The notes under the pieces are model-generated. The model was not told the origin of the DNA and made no database searches. It saw only the letters and a program-made list of their open reading frames with translations. Shown one piece after another: positions 10,750-24,249 of a stretch of DNA of 64,000 nt. A program made the position numbers and the translations under genes. Positions within the stretch are counted from its first letter, which is position 1. Each line of letters begins with the position of its first letter. The stretch is taken from the NCBI GenBank assembly GCA_013365325.1, contig JABVXV010000063.1, forward strand, positions 124,001 through 188,000, given 5' to 3'. This DNA is from Dipetalonema caudispina (taxonomy: Eukaryota; Nematoda; Chromadorea; Rhabditida; Onchocercidae).

Positions 10750-13700
10750 TAGCTGCTAGTCGAGCATTCCAAGCACACTGAACTAAAACGCCTTCCACTG
10801 TACCTCTATTTTTTTAATTTTTGTATTTGTGTTACTAAAATAATCCGGTGCTAAGGCCTATTGCATTCTATTCTATCACTGTATCATCATTCATCATCTT
10901 ATCATCGATTTATCATCTTCTTTCAAACGTAATTTCATTGACAGACACCTTATTTTGCCTCTATTGTAATCCGTAACATCATATTCTTTCGTATAATACC
11001 TTATCCAAGTATTCAAATAAAATAGGTGAAATACTCAACAAAAGGTGTAAACTTTCACTCTTCGGATCAGCATTTCTGCATGGACATGGTGCTTTTTAAA
11101 TCAAAAAGCAAAAGGAGGATTTGCTAAACCTGTCGGATTCATGATTAAACAGGCATCCTCAACAAAATTATTGTGTATTGGCATCTGTCTGTGTGATATA
11201 TGTATATGCGTGTACATCTCCTTTCACTAGTGATTCTCTACATTTGAGGTCATAATAGATTCTAGAAGTTAAAAATTTATAAAATGGAAAGGATTTCATA
11301 GATTTATTGTAACATGAATATTCAGTTTTCAATGTTTTTGAGAATCTATCCAATGGATGGATAAAACTAAGTGGGTAAGTGGTTTGGATCTCGAACTTGG
11401 CCTAGTTAAGACTGCAGTCCTAGAATGATTTTTTCCAATTTTAATGAACTGATATGAAATAGCGCTAAAATGACAAAATGTCGAATGAAATGTGTAATAA
11501 ACTTTATAAGTTCAATAGTGTTTGGCTTCTTCTGGAAATTTCTAATGTTTAACGTTTGAAAAACCAAAACTTAGACTAAACACTTGCATGAGGTAAACTT
11601 GATCCTTTTATTAATGTCAAGTCTGCGTAGTTTCTGTTGATTACTTCTATGTGCAATGTATCATAGTCGATTTCTATCTTCGAGTAAAGTGGATGCTGGC
11701 TCTGGGATACTCATCCAAGTAGTACTGACAAGGTTCTTGTCAACAAGAATTGTAGAAATCCTTCTAGAAACTAACATGTTTAATAATGATTCATATGACC
11801 AAAGTAATGATGGTTATAAACTGGATTAGATTCAAAAAAGCACAAGTTTTGTCAGATCGAGGAAGTAAGTACAAACCTATTCGAAAACCATGCCAAGTCC
11901 ACAAAAAGTTTGAAAAAATTTGAACCAACAACAATGATACTCTCATATTCCAGACGTCCTACCAGCCTAAGGAACTAATGGAACTTTTGAATAAACCGAA
12001 TTTACAATTGCATCTGGACTGGTCATTTCGTCAAAATTGTCCATTTATATTGTGTTATTAATACGATTAGTCTATTGTAATTTGGTGAGATGGTATGCCC
12101 ATATTTGCGAATAATGTTGATTGAACTATGTGCCCCAAGGGAGTTTCCTCACTTCAAGTTGCATGTGCATCCGCCTGCTCTCTTGCTTAATATCGCTGCT
12201 TTTACAGCATCAGGAGGCCAGAAATTAGCATATGTGCAGAAAGCACTATATCTCTTTCTGATACTCTCTATAGATATCATTCCAGGCCTGGTGATTAGTA
12301 GAATCCAGATACGTTTTCATTCAACAGTAATGACAGGATTTTTTCTTACATATGCAGATACAAACTTAAATTTATCACCTTTAATTTATCACCAACAAAA
12401 ACCATGACATTACTGTTTGCCAGCCAATTCAGATCATCCGAAGTTTGCGTCGTGGTCAAGTTTAACACGCCTGCTGCTTTACGTGAAGCAATTCGCTGTT
12501 TTGCATTTTCTCCTTCCATATTTCTGCTCAATACCTACCGTTTTCACTTCTTTTTTCATCTAACTTCTTTTACCGGATCTAACTTTTCCCTCTTCTGAAT
12601 TTCGTTCTGTTATGCATTTTCTGCCTTATTTGCTCTGAAATAAAACAAAAATACATGGAAGTTCATAGCAAAAAATTATCTTATTTGGAATTTATATGCA
12701 ATTAGAGTATCGTAAGAGCATAAGAGCTGAAGGTAAACTGGTCTTACAGCAGCTACATCTAGTATATAATCGCTTCTCAGTAATGTTAAATTAATTGTTA
12801 TTCTGAAACTCATGCAACTCCTATTTCTACTTTTTGCATCAATTTGACTTTAATGATTTCAAACGGAACTTTCATTTGGATATTCGCGTAGTCTCTTTTT
12901 TGCTTCTTTTTTTCATTGCTCAGATCTTCGATTAGGAATAAATTAATTAGTTCTAGCTTTATATGATACACTAAAAGCTTCCATCTTTGAAAAATCCTTA
13001 CATCAAGATAGTTGAATCCGCAAGACCTATACTATTTTTGCCATGTGAGGTTAAAACTTTCATGCCACATTTTGCTCACACATGTCCATGATAACAGATC
13101 GTTGTATTGTCTTTCTAGTTTCATAATAGTTGAATCCATTATTGTAATTAATTCCTTGATCTCTTTCCGGGCTTTGACAGAACAGTAGCCTGATCGTGCC
13201 CATGATCATTTTATCTTTATGATTTTGTTGTCGTTTTGCATAATACCAACAACACCAATTGATTCCAAAGTTTTATCTGAAACACAGATCAGTGGTTTCT
13301 GTTGTGAACATGTGGAACGGTTGTTTTTTTTTTCCTCAGTTTTTATAACATCATCCTGTTCTGCTTTACTTCTAATATTTCATTATATTGAAGTTGTATT
13401 TGTCTGGGTCGATAATTTTGTCTTTTTGGTAATCATTGACATTGTCTGAGTTGTTATCAGTAGCATGGTAATACAATATCTGATACTCCGATTCGCTGCT
13501 ATAGTTTTTAATCTGTGGATTTCTTATCTGATCTGTATTGCCAAAGTCATGGGTTTGCTGTCTCGAAATCCTTATTTCAGTATCGGTTGCATTTTGTTCA
13601 CTTCCTTCAGTAGTTCGTATTTTTCCATTTTCTCCTGTAAGTTAGATTGGAAATTATTATATTTAACATTTTCAGTAAATGTATCCGTGTGTTGTGGAAG

Positions 13701-14330
13701 ATTTTTCTTGTGGTTAGATTGAAGAAGAGGAATCCTTTTTTTTTTCTTTTTTTTTTCTTGATAGTTTGTGGAAGACAAACGTTTGAATAACAGAAGAATC
13801 ACTATCAGTAGATGTTACAATAAGATTGAAGTAGAAGGGTTGAAGAGTTGACTTATTCTGGAAATAATTTTTTGTGGAAGTGAGTCCCTCTTTTTCTTCT
13901 TTTACTCATATATGTATATGGAGTAGGGGTGGTCTACAGTAAGCATGTGTTACGGTCTTAACCGTAAACAAGGATTAGGAGTAAGTTTACAATGAGCACA
14001 TTGTTAGAGACTTAATTGTAAATAAGAATTAGAAGTAAGTTGAGTGATTTTATTACCTTAGATATTATAATATTTACTAAATTCATTGCAAAAAAATTTC
14101 TACAGACGTTCTGGTAAAATCATTTCGGTGTTTTCCGACATTGTGCTGGATTCGTACATGCATATGTTGGTAATTAAAATCCTTCTCGTTCTGATGTGTT
14201 TTAATTTTTTTTTTGTGGTAAACAATTACAGTTGGCACATCTTTTCATCCCTTTATCATATAGACGAATGCTTGGGTCAAATGTTTTGTAATGAATATGT
14301 TATTGTAGGCTTATTTTTGGTTGTTTTCAG
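10750..14330. other. Gap upstream of the AP-2 gene
   Basis: About 3.6 kb with several 60-105-codon open frames (for example 12090-12407 and 13219-13449 on +, 13802-13572 on -) but no family motif, no consistent splice partners and no RNA gene that I can recognise. Upstream regulatory DNA, or unrecognised 5' exons, of the AP-2 gene could lie here. Confidence 0.45.
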
Positions 14331-14358
14331 GATAGACTGTGAATATATTGAAGCAGAG
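14321..14358 (+). promoter_or_regulatory. Likely trans-splice acceptor and short 5' UTR of the AP-2 gene
   Basis: TTGTTTTCAG (14321-14330) precedes a 28-base leader and the first in-frame ATG at 14359, and no upstream exon with a matching phase was found. This fits spliced-leader addition. It could equally be the acceptor of a cis-spliced intron, since the frame stays open back to the AG. Confidence 0.4.
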
Positions 14359-17300
14359 ATGCTTCCATCTTCTCATAAGCAAACCAACGGGACAGCCTTA
14401 CTTGGTCGACAGACTGCCGGTGCACAGATTGATCGAATTGGGACGCTGTTGCTTGAGAAAAAAAGCCTGGAAAGAAAGCGGCCCGGTAGTGAACAAGTGT
14501 ATGATGATAATGATTCAGTGATTCGCTCGAAACGCTCAAGAACGGTTAAAGAAACACTGTTCAATTTGTTGCCAGTTTTATCTGCCCAGAATAATTGTAA
14601 AAATGTGAGGAATGAAAGCAACCCGATACCGCTTGATAGAATCAGGAATTGTAGTTTTGGCCAGGTTGGAATTATTTTACTTAATTTATTGGTTCTTTGA
14701 TATACGTATTAGACGGGTTCTTTAATCATCTACACTTCATGTTTCCCACTATTCGTTTTAAAACATTCTACTTTCATGTAATGATTATTACAATGATCTT
14801 TTGTAATTAAGCATAACCTAAAATTAGTCAGAGATTGTCGCTTTTCCGAGTTTTAAAATCTGCTTAAATTGGCGGTGTCTGTAGGCTTTTTTTTTGTTTG
14901 AAAGCATAGCAAGAAATTATACTGACTTCTGAACTTATGACAGATGAGAGAAATACTGTAAAATTTAATGCACATACTACTAATTTTCTTAACTATATTT
15001 TGCTATTAGCTAAAGAGTTAAATATGTCAGGTTGAAGAACTTTGTGATTGTCTTGCATGTTTGTAAAAATTCTTTAAAAACTTTTCAACATTCCAAAATT
15101 CCTTAAAAATTATTTAGTAATCCAAAAGGAAAACTTCGGAAAGTTTTCTTGCAGTTAGTAGAGGTTTTTTCAAGGGCGACAGTGCTAATTACTATTGCTA
15201 AATTATATTCGTTTTTACATAAAATTGTAGTTTCTATAGTGTCTAAGTCTTAAATATATTAATTTACTTTTATTGATTTATTATAGAGCAGTCCTGCTGC
15301 GCTCAGTTCGAATGAATCTACTGGTGACGAATGCAATGAAGACCTTGGTGATTCTGGTAAAAATAACCTTTTCAATGAGCATTCTAGTAGATCAAGTAAG
15401 AGGTATATGGAAAGAGTTCGAACTTAACAAAGACATTTTTTTTGCGAAATTTTCATTTGAAATGAAATGTTGATTTACGCCTGTATAAGATCTTTTTTAC
15501 AGTTCATAAGGGAATTTCGTCTGCCTATAGAACAGTTATTAACACGAAGAGGACAATCGAATAGCCTTAAGAGGGTATTTTTATGACAGAAATGGGACAT
15601 TGGAGGTGCTGCCATAATGGTATTAGTGCTATTTTCACATATTTTTCGACATTGGGAGGCATCGATCATAAGTGAAAGAATGGAACCGACAATTCTTAGA
15701 GAGTTCCGATTTGTTCTTCGTTTAGGTTCGATATCTAGCTCGCCAGTTTTATTAACGAGTGTTTCGCCTTCAACATCAGCGCAAACGTTCTGCTCGGTAC
15801 CTGGGAGGTTGTCACTGTTATGTGCGTCTAGTAAATACAAAGTCAGCGTTGCGGAGGTTTGTTTGTTAGATCTTATTAATTAATCTTACAGTCACTTTTG
15901 TGCTCTTCAGTAAATAAAACAACCATACCTGGATCAGGAAAAAAAATCATCACTTGTAAAAACTTTTGTGTCTTTGACTATGCATTACAAATTGATGCAA
16001 AAAAAAGAGAAAATTGTAGAGTGAGAGAGTTGATGGTCCTCCATGCATTGGTAAATATGAATCCTACGCAACAATATCTCTACTACTCTTTCTGATAGTT
16101 TCGAAAGGAAAAGGAATTCTCCTTACTCCAGCATTTTCATTTTCAAAAATTTTGGTTCATTGAAAAACAATATTTTGTCCTTCTACATGCTCTTATTTCA
16201 CTGTTCCGTGACCTCATTCCCATTTGGTAGTAATTTTTACAACATTACTTTGCAGTAATTGATCATGAAACAGTGTCACACGCAACAACATCATTATTCA
16301 TAGAGCAGCTAATAGTGAAAACGTGAATAAAAACCGGATAACTAGGTTACATTGTTGACCAAAGTTTAAGTATGTTACGTACCCTACAACCTACTCCAGT
16401 AGACCGAGCGGAAGTTGATTCGTATCGCTCTTTAAATAACATCATTTTACTATTCAACCATTTTCCGTCTGAAAATTGCCAAAAATTTGCTGCACAAATA
16501 ACAGACCACAAATGAAATTTTAAAATCGCTATTTTCACAAACTGTCCAAGAGTAAGCCAAATTGCGTTTTTATTTGGCGCAGCGATATGTCCGAAGGTCA
16601 GTTACCGAACATCAAAATCGCTCGATCACTTCTATTATTGCCTTTGTTGTTATTAGGATGCTGACACATCACGTCACTCAATTATTTCAGTCCCTCTTCT
16701 CCTTTTATTCAACTAATACATCCATTGCGCACTTGCGTGATCTTCTTACCAGCTGCTTGTACTGTCCTTTTACCTCATATTATGTTTATGCGACATATAT
16801 GTAGCATTCAAATATCATACCGATACCGGATGAAAAGACGTAGAAAATCCATTTCCAAAAAGAAAATATGGTAGGATTGTGGATTTTGAAAGCTTTATTC
16901 AGTTTGTTGCAGTTACTGTGATAATTTTCTCATATATTTTGCAGTTAGCTCGGAGGCTTTCACCGCCAGAATCACTGAATGCGTCATTATTAGGTGGAAT
17001 ATTGAGGAGGTTGGTTTTAGGATTTCATGCTATATGTTATGTTAATCATCCTTTAAATTGATGAATTTCAGATTTCCTATTCGATACGTATTGGAATTGT
17101 TGATAATGGTATTTTGGTGCTTTTACTTTTTGAGATGCTCGTTAAATAACTGTACTGTTGTTTCTTTCCATATTTTTCTGTGACTTTTGTTTATATATGT
17201 TTTTACAGAATGATGTTTTTTTGCATCGTTTCAGTATTTCAGGGCTAAGTCAAAAAATGGTGGACAAACACTACGTGATCAACTTGAACGCATAGGTTTA

Positions 17301-18406
17301 AAATTGCCGGCAGGACGAAGGAAGTCAACAAATGTAACTTTACTGACATCTTTGGTAGAAGGTATGCAAGTTTCTGATGCATACTTGCTTTCAAAATAAC
17401 AAAGAATATGAAAGTTAAAAGTATTGCTCGTAGTTTAATTTTTATTAAAAAAGCAAGCTGTGGGCAGTAAATTTCAACTAATTTGTAGGAGAAGCGCAAC
17501 ATCTCGCGAAGGATTTCGCGAATGCATGTTCAACTGAATTTCCTGCAAAATCAATTGCTCAATGCAGATTGAAAAAATGTGATACGATGTCTGTTATGGA
17601 ACTGGAGAAAGAAAAGGAAAAATTTCGAGCAACAAAGTTTATATTTTCAACTCTTCAATTTTTATTAAAAGATAAAATTTCTTGATTTTGATATTAATAC
17701 TTTAATTCAGACAGTTGCTTTCTGGCTTCATGGATATGTTGCGACAGGACAATAATGTCGTGTTATCGGATAAAAAGGATAATAATATGCAGAGTTCCAT
17801 GGAAAGATTTTCCCTGATAACTCATACTTTTGGCACACCGGCAATCTTGGCAGGTAAGTTTTCATCCAATTTACGTTTGGTTTTACTAAAAGTCTAATTA
17901 TTCAAACACATGAATTTTTTTTATTTAGGAACTGTGACAGTTGTTTGCATCACAGTGGGATAGTTGATTTAGAATATGCTTTACAATTCTTTCTGGCTTT
18001 TATAGTGGATTAAACTTTGGAAAGACAATGGGCTTAATTTTTAGCTAAACATAGATCAGGAGGAAATTTCCGCTGACCATGTTAAAGGTTCGGAGTCGAT
18101 GTGTTTTTGATTTACAAAGCTACCTATTTTTATTGAGCATACCGTTGAAAATTCCTTAATATAGCTTTAGTTGGTATTTTTCCAATTCACTGCTGTGATA
18201 CCTTCCATCAAAGCTACGCCTTGATACTGTATTGAATATTTATAGGATTATCAACATTTTTGATGTATGTACAAGAATCATTAGATATATTGTCGCATCA
18301 GAGCACAGTGACAGGGTTTCAAGTGGATAACTTTCTTGATTCAACCGTCTTCTGTTCACAGCAGATCAATGGCGTACTTTTAAACGATGGAATTAAAAAA
18401 GTTTGA
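14359..18406 (+). CDS. AP-2 family transcription factor (TFAP2 domain)
   Basis: Nuclear, sequence-specific DNA-binding factor of the AP-2 family, represented in C. elegans by the aptf genes. Exons are 14359-14664, 15287-15356, 15726-15856, 16945-17009, 17243-17361, 17489-17636, 17711-17853 and 18246-18406: 1143 nt, 380 residues plus stop. Residues 1 to about 150 are Ser/Asn-rich and contain a basic KRSR patch, a candidate nuclear localisation signal. I see no PPxY motif of the vertebrate activation domain. The AP-2 domain then runs in order: [99 protein letters not shown], and the dimerisation-region signature [13 protein letters not shown]. The last exon, [13 protein letters not shown], matches the family's final helix. 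The N-terminal start is the least certain part. Confidence 0.94.
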
Positions 18407-21400
18407 TAATAGGAAGTAGACAATGAATTTTGTTTAATAAGTGCGCTTATCGCTGTTGTACAGTCTTCCATCGTACTCATTATTATCTCGCGAATCTTCC
18501 TCGTTTACATCTTTTATGTTTTGCACGGGTTTTTTTTTTTCTTATTTTTATCTTTCTGGTATTTTTTTTTTTTTAAGATATACCAGTATGGAAATATTTT
18601 GCGTTATTGGCTTTTTTTTATTTAAATCGAATTTTCTTACCAAACCAGTACATTGCAGCAAAGGTGAATATATATACCAATAATGAAGCTTAACCTAAAT
18701 GGAAAAAAAAATTAGAATTCATGTCTAATTTTTCAAATATCATAACAGGCGAGTTAATAGAGTTCGTTGTTCATCGGAACTTTTTTGAGATAATTTGCAT
18801 TGTTAATCATATTGTTTTTAGTGTTATTTGTGATGTTACATATGTGTTCGTATACATTAAATTTCGACATAGTTTAAATTGTTTACATGAATGATTTCAC
18901 TTTCCTCGCAGCTATTCATATCGTTCCAAGTTCGGTTATGCCCCTTCACTTATTTGTGAGTTATTTTTTAGTTTTGGCATTTGAATACCAGTGCTGTCAG
19001 TCATGCTATTATGCTATGAATTGAGTGCTCAGTCTTTGCTCTTTTCTATATTTTGCAGGTTTTCTCCACTTTATTATGTCTTTGCTTTAACTTTTTGAAA
19101 CGTGTATTTGAATAATTCACTTGTGTGCTTGTCGATGACATCCGAATTTTCATAGCAAATGCTTTTGTCCTGATTTTATTTCTGGAAGTTTACCTTGCTG
19201 AAATCTTTCAAATTACCTTCTCAGTTATTCAGTAATTTGGGAAAGTTAACTTTAAAAAACATTCTGGTTGTGTTCTGGTACTAAATAAATTCAGGGTATT
19301 TGTTTAGCAAAAGAGATAAAATGTTTCAAGCATGTTTGTTTCGAACGTCAGTCTCAGCATTAGTTTTTAATCAATGTACGACAGTGTTCTAGATCAACTA
19401 GTTAATGTTGTATTATCAGTTTTCAAGATATTCCAGTATGGTAATCCAGTCCGTCCAGATACAGTTGTCTGAGAATGAATGAAATATGTTTACGATGGAA
19501 ATCCAATATCGCACGCTTCCGAATTCTCAATTCAAAACTTCTGGATTCCGTTTGTTGATAGATGTTCTTGAGGAGTACGAGAGTATTTCTACAGGTAAAT
19601 GTAGTATGAGTATATCGTACTGGAGATCCTGTAGTGAATGAGTAGTACATTAATTAGAAGAGTATTTATAAGCAAATAATTAAGTTCTATGCGCATACAT
19701 TTCTGTGATAAGATAAGCAACAGAAAGAATGCATCTCCAATAATCATAAACTAATTTTGTAGTCATAACGAATAACGATGGTATATCTCAAAGACAATAT
19801 TACTTCTCCTTCGAATTTTATCATTTAGATTATTTAGTGCAGTAAGAAATAGGTATTCAGTATGATAAGTTGACTGCCAAAAAGATATGCCAACACTGAG
19901 TTTGCTATGTTTTACTTCCGATTACCCCATTGGGACTAATTATATTATTTTGTTTTTCCTGTTATTCATGTCCAGCTATATACATACATCCATGCTTTTC
20001 TTCATTTTCATAGTTTTTAACACGTATTTCTCTTTTCTGCTTCTGTTACTAAATTGCGTTTTTGAAATTTTTTAAATCGGTGTGAAACAAATATGGTCAT
20101 GACCCACAAAATAGTAGCTATTAAAAGTTATAATAAATCATCTAATTGCAAATGTGTCTTTTATCACCCGAGACGGTGTTTTTGTCTGATGCGTCGAGCA
20201 ATTTTTTAACAAAAATTTGGTATTACTATATTTAGTATTAGTACCATTTAAAAATTAGTATTTTATGTAATCGTTAGTTTCGATATTATTCTAAGGTATT
20301 ATTAAACTCATTCATTACCTCTGCACCACAACCATAAGTCTGGATGAGCGATCTTTATTATGCTCTTAATCAAATGTAGGTAATACTAATGAGAGAGCAG
20401 ATCGGAAAGATGTAGAAGATATAGGAAGTAAATTTATATAAATGTAATCTTATCATTATTAGTAAATTTGAATTTATGATATCAGTACCGTTTGTGTACC
20501 AATAATAAGAAGTATTTCACCACATCTATAATAGCGACTTTGATCGAAAGAGATTTACTTATGATTTTCTTGTTACAGAAGATAAGTATCACCACTCTGA
20601 TTATGTGTCTAGATAAATTTCAGGTGCTAGTGATACAATGAGTATTCAGTAATTTGTGTTCTTCCCCTCCTATCACTCCATCCTTTCTGTATTTTTGACT
20701 TAGTGACTCATTGGCTCAAAGCATATAATCATTCTATCATCATTTTAAAAAACAGGTGGGAGAGAGAAAGCGGAAAAGAGACATTCTGCTCGTGAATGAA
20801 TCTTCTCCTCAGAAGTATCCATTTTACCATCACTACGGAAATGTAAACACGCGATATAGAATTGCTAATTTCAAAGTGTTTTAATACTGTGAGCCGAGAC
20901 ATAATTTAAGTGCGATATCAAAAAGGTTGAGTAGTTAAAAACAAAAACAAAACTGGATCTCATTACTACGGAATCGTAGTTATCTGTCTTACTGTTAGAA
21001 AAACATTTAGAGCAAATGTGGCGAATTGCTAAATGTATCCAAAAGCAACAAAAGCTATAAAAGATTTCGTTAATGGATCAGTACGTTTTTCTTCCAAATA
21101 TTATTTATAATTTATTTCGTTATCTCAAATGTTAAGTTATTTCAACGTTGTAGCACCGATGAATTTCATCGCGGCGGATTAGATATTGCCATTGGCAGTG
21201 CTTTGGAATAATCCAAATAGGTTGAATGCAAGCCTTACTGATCATTTTTCAGTAGGAGATTCACCTTCATCACTGCATCGAACTTAAGGAGAATATTGTT
21301 TTCATCTTTATTGTATATCCCAGATTTCCATGCAGAAGCCATACATTTGGTTTTCCTGGTTCGTGGTCACTAAGAAAATCATGGAGAAATTGTTTTCTAA

Positions 21401-24220
21401 ACAAGGGGTACAAAAGACAAGACAGTAGCGTTGAATCGATTCTTCCCATTTCCTTTTTACATTTGTTATTTCAAATGTTATTTTATTTAGTGGAACCTTA
21501 AAAATAGTTAATTTTTTGCAGCCGAACCAAAGTTGAAAGTGTAGAAAATGAGAAGTCTTCAATAGTCGAAAATGTTAGTACTCGAAATGAAGAGGGCAAG
21601 AAAATGCAGTCTTCACTGGGTCCTCGATATTCTAAATTTATCTTCCAGCTGCTTCGCTTTTGTTATAAGCGCCATTTAGTCGTAATAAACTTTGGAAGTT
21701 AAAGATGCTTCAATTATTTCACTCCAATGATTTTAAACCATAAATAATGCATATATACATAATTTTTTATGTTATGGCACTAAAGATATCATCGATAATT
21801 CATTTCGCAATCATTTTCTACGTAGGCTAATGGCGAAAAACTTCCTGAAACTTTCTATAATTTCTCTGAAAACATCATTTGATTATGAAAAAAGACATAG
21901 CTTTCTGAAGTTTTATTGTTAGTTTTCATTATTAGTTAGCAAATAACAATATATTATACAAAAATTTAGTATAGTAATGAACTACTAATTCAGTGTTGCA
22001 AGCCTTCTGTATTATTTTGTTTAAATTCAGCTATTTATAGTTTAACTGATAGATAATTAAACAGAATCGTCTGACAATTACATTCAAATCTCTTTTGGAT
22101 AATAAATTTGCAACAGTGTTTATCAGTCAATATCAAGGAATTTACATATATACATATACATTGGCACCGTTAATAGCATTAGTAAATTAAGTCAAAACTT
22201 ATTTATATAAAAATTCCATGATAAATTTGTTAAACATCAATTAAATAATTATATAAGAACGATGTTATTAAAAAAGAAAATTGAATAACTTCATCTACCA
22301 TTGCCACGATCAGTTTCGGGCCCATATTGCCACAATGAATTTCGTTTTAAAAAAACAATTTCAAAAAATGTGCAATTTTTGACTACGGTGTATGTCAGGT
22401 AAGAAGAAAAGCTTATTACACCTTCACTGCTTATTACTTCCGTGTTAGACAACAATATCAAGTAGAATTTTCACTACACTTCTTAGCTTGCACTGTTCAT
22501 GGTTTTTTTAACAGGATTTTCTAAAGGGTGGAAAGCATTGTAGAAGAATTGCCCGTTTCAATTATCTTTCACATTTAAAAATATCGTATTTCACAACATT
22601 CAAATTCCCGAGAAAAAAAAGTAACAGCGTTTTTCTGAATTTTTGGTAAGTTTGTATGTTCAACAATGTCAGAGAATTTGATAATTTAAAAATTTCATTT
22701 TTAAAGCCATTCTGAATTTTTCCTTCCTTTATCATCCTTTCACAATCTCATTGTCACTTTTTCTATTCTTCTCTTTGTCAGCCAATTGGCGCATTTAAAA
22801 TAATCGTCCAACCTATTCCAACCTATTGGTTACACAAGCTGATTATCATGAAGAAGAGTGACTTAGGACGACAGTCATTCATTTAAAAATTATTGTGAAC
22901 TTGTCAAAGAAACGTTCAAGAAGATCGTCTCCTCTCATTCTTCCACCTTTGTGCATGCAACGATTCTTTGCGCTAACACGAGAAGCAATCTTCCAGCTAA
23001 TACCTCCTCTCACTGATACAGGTTTGTCTTTCGATGACTAGTCGATTTGCATCGAATGTTTTATTTCTGCAAAAAGAAATAATTTTTTTTTCTATATTTG
23101 AATTTTTCTTATGTAAAAAAACTAGCTAATTTGAAAGAGAAAAAAATCAAATGCCTAGAAAAAAAAGCAATTAAAATTAGCGGTTTTGCAGACACTGCTT
23201 GTTGCAAAAATCGAGATGTAAGTCGTCCGGCGTGCGATTGCACGTAAAGGTGACGATATGTTGAAAAGCTATCTATCAAATTTCAGTAACGTTCTTTTAA
23301 TGCATCTAACTTTTCTCCGCTGAAACCTTTTAATGTTATTGAAGAAATTACGCCTGATCTTGCTAGAAAATAATGAGTCCGTGAAGGCACTGTGTTTTCC
23401 TCAAAAATTTCTACAGTGAAATATATTTATTGCTTATACCAATTTTCACTGAGAGCAAAAATACACGGTGAAATCACCGAGCGGGTCAAATGAAATATTG
23501 TAAGCTTGCTGTAGAAGATCATTAAATGTATAGATGAATGCAAGCAGCAATTAGATGCATGAGCGGAGGGAAAAAATGTGCTGGATTGAACAATCAGATT
23601 AAACGATCAATACATATTGATATTTCTTATAATGGTTAATTAAATCTTTTATAAACATCTCATTCGTAAAATCCGACTTCATAAGTAGTGGAAAACATGA
23701 AATATTCGGGAGATATGAGTATCATGCTAAGCTTAACTAACGAATTTCGCTTTATATTGAATATTGACTGGAAATTTCACAAAATTTAGAAGCATTGTTA
23801 AATCCTGATGAGCTTCAAAGTAGAGAACACAGGACATGTGAACCAATTCATCTGATTACAAAGATGGCTGCTATACATTAAGTGGAGAATTGCTTCTATG
23901 CGGATGTTTATATTATGCAGAAATTCCAGAATTATCACAGCTTATGAGGAAAGGACATTGCATATATACACAACTGCTTTCACCCCCGTCAGCCGATCAC
24001 TCCGCTCCTTATACACTTTCCATATTCTTCCTATTGCAGTCCACTTCTTTTACCACATCTCCACTGTTCCACCAGGTATATGAGTATTCTAACTTCTCAT
24101 TCTAAGTTACTTCAGTTATTCGTTCAATGTTCTTGTCATCATTTCTTATGAAAAAGAATGTTTTAATTACGACTAGTGAGTACTGCTAATCATTCTATTG
24201 GTATGAAATGTCTGGTATAC
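18407..24220. other. Intergenic stretch between AP-2 and the next plus-strand gene
   Basis: About 5.8 kb of AT-rich DNA with poly-T tracts and only short open frames. One acceptor-flanked open frame at 21523-21702 (+, RTKVESVENEKSS...) is exon-like but has no partner. No RNA gene or mobile element was recognised. Confidence 0.45.
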
Positions 24221-24249
24221 TCAGGTAAACAAATCATTTCCCACGAAGG
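24221..24249 (+). promoter_or_regulatory. Possible trans-splice acceptor before the unknown gene
   Basis: TATACTCAG ends at 24224. A 25-base leader then leads to ATG at 24250 with no partner exon upstream. The spacing is like that of spliced-leader sites in nematodes. Confidence 0.35.

Noticed and set aside
15503..15592. Possible extra AP-2 exon ([15 protein letters not shown])
   Set aside because: It is phase-compatible only with a poor acceptor, while direct splicing 15356 to 15726 uses a strong pyrimidine-rich acceptor and keeps the Ser-rich linker in frame.
17929..17963. Short terminal exon for the AP-2 gene ([11 protein letters not shown], stop)
   Set aside because: Phase fits and the acceptor is good, but it would end the protein before the conserved last helix. 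The exon at 18246 also fits in phase and encodes that helix.
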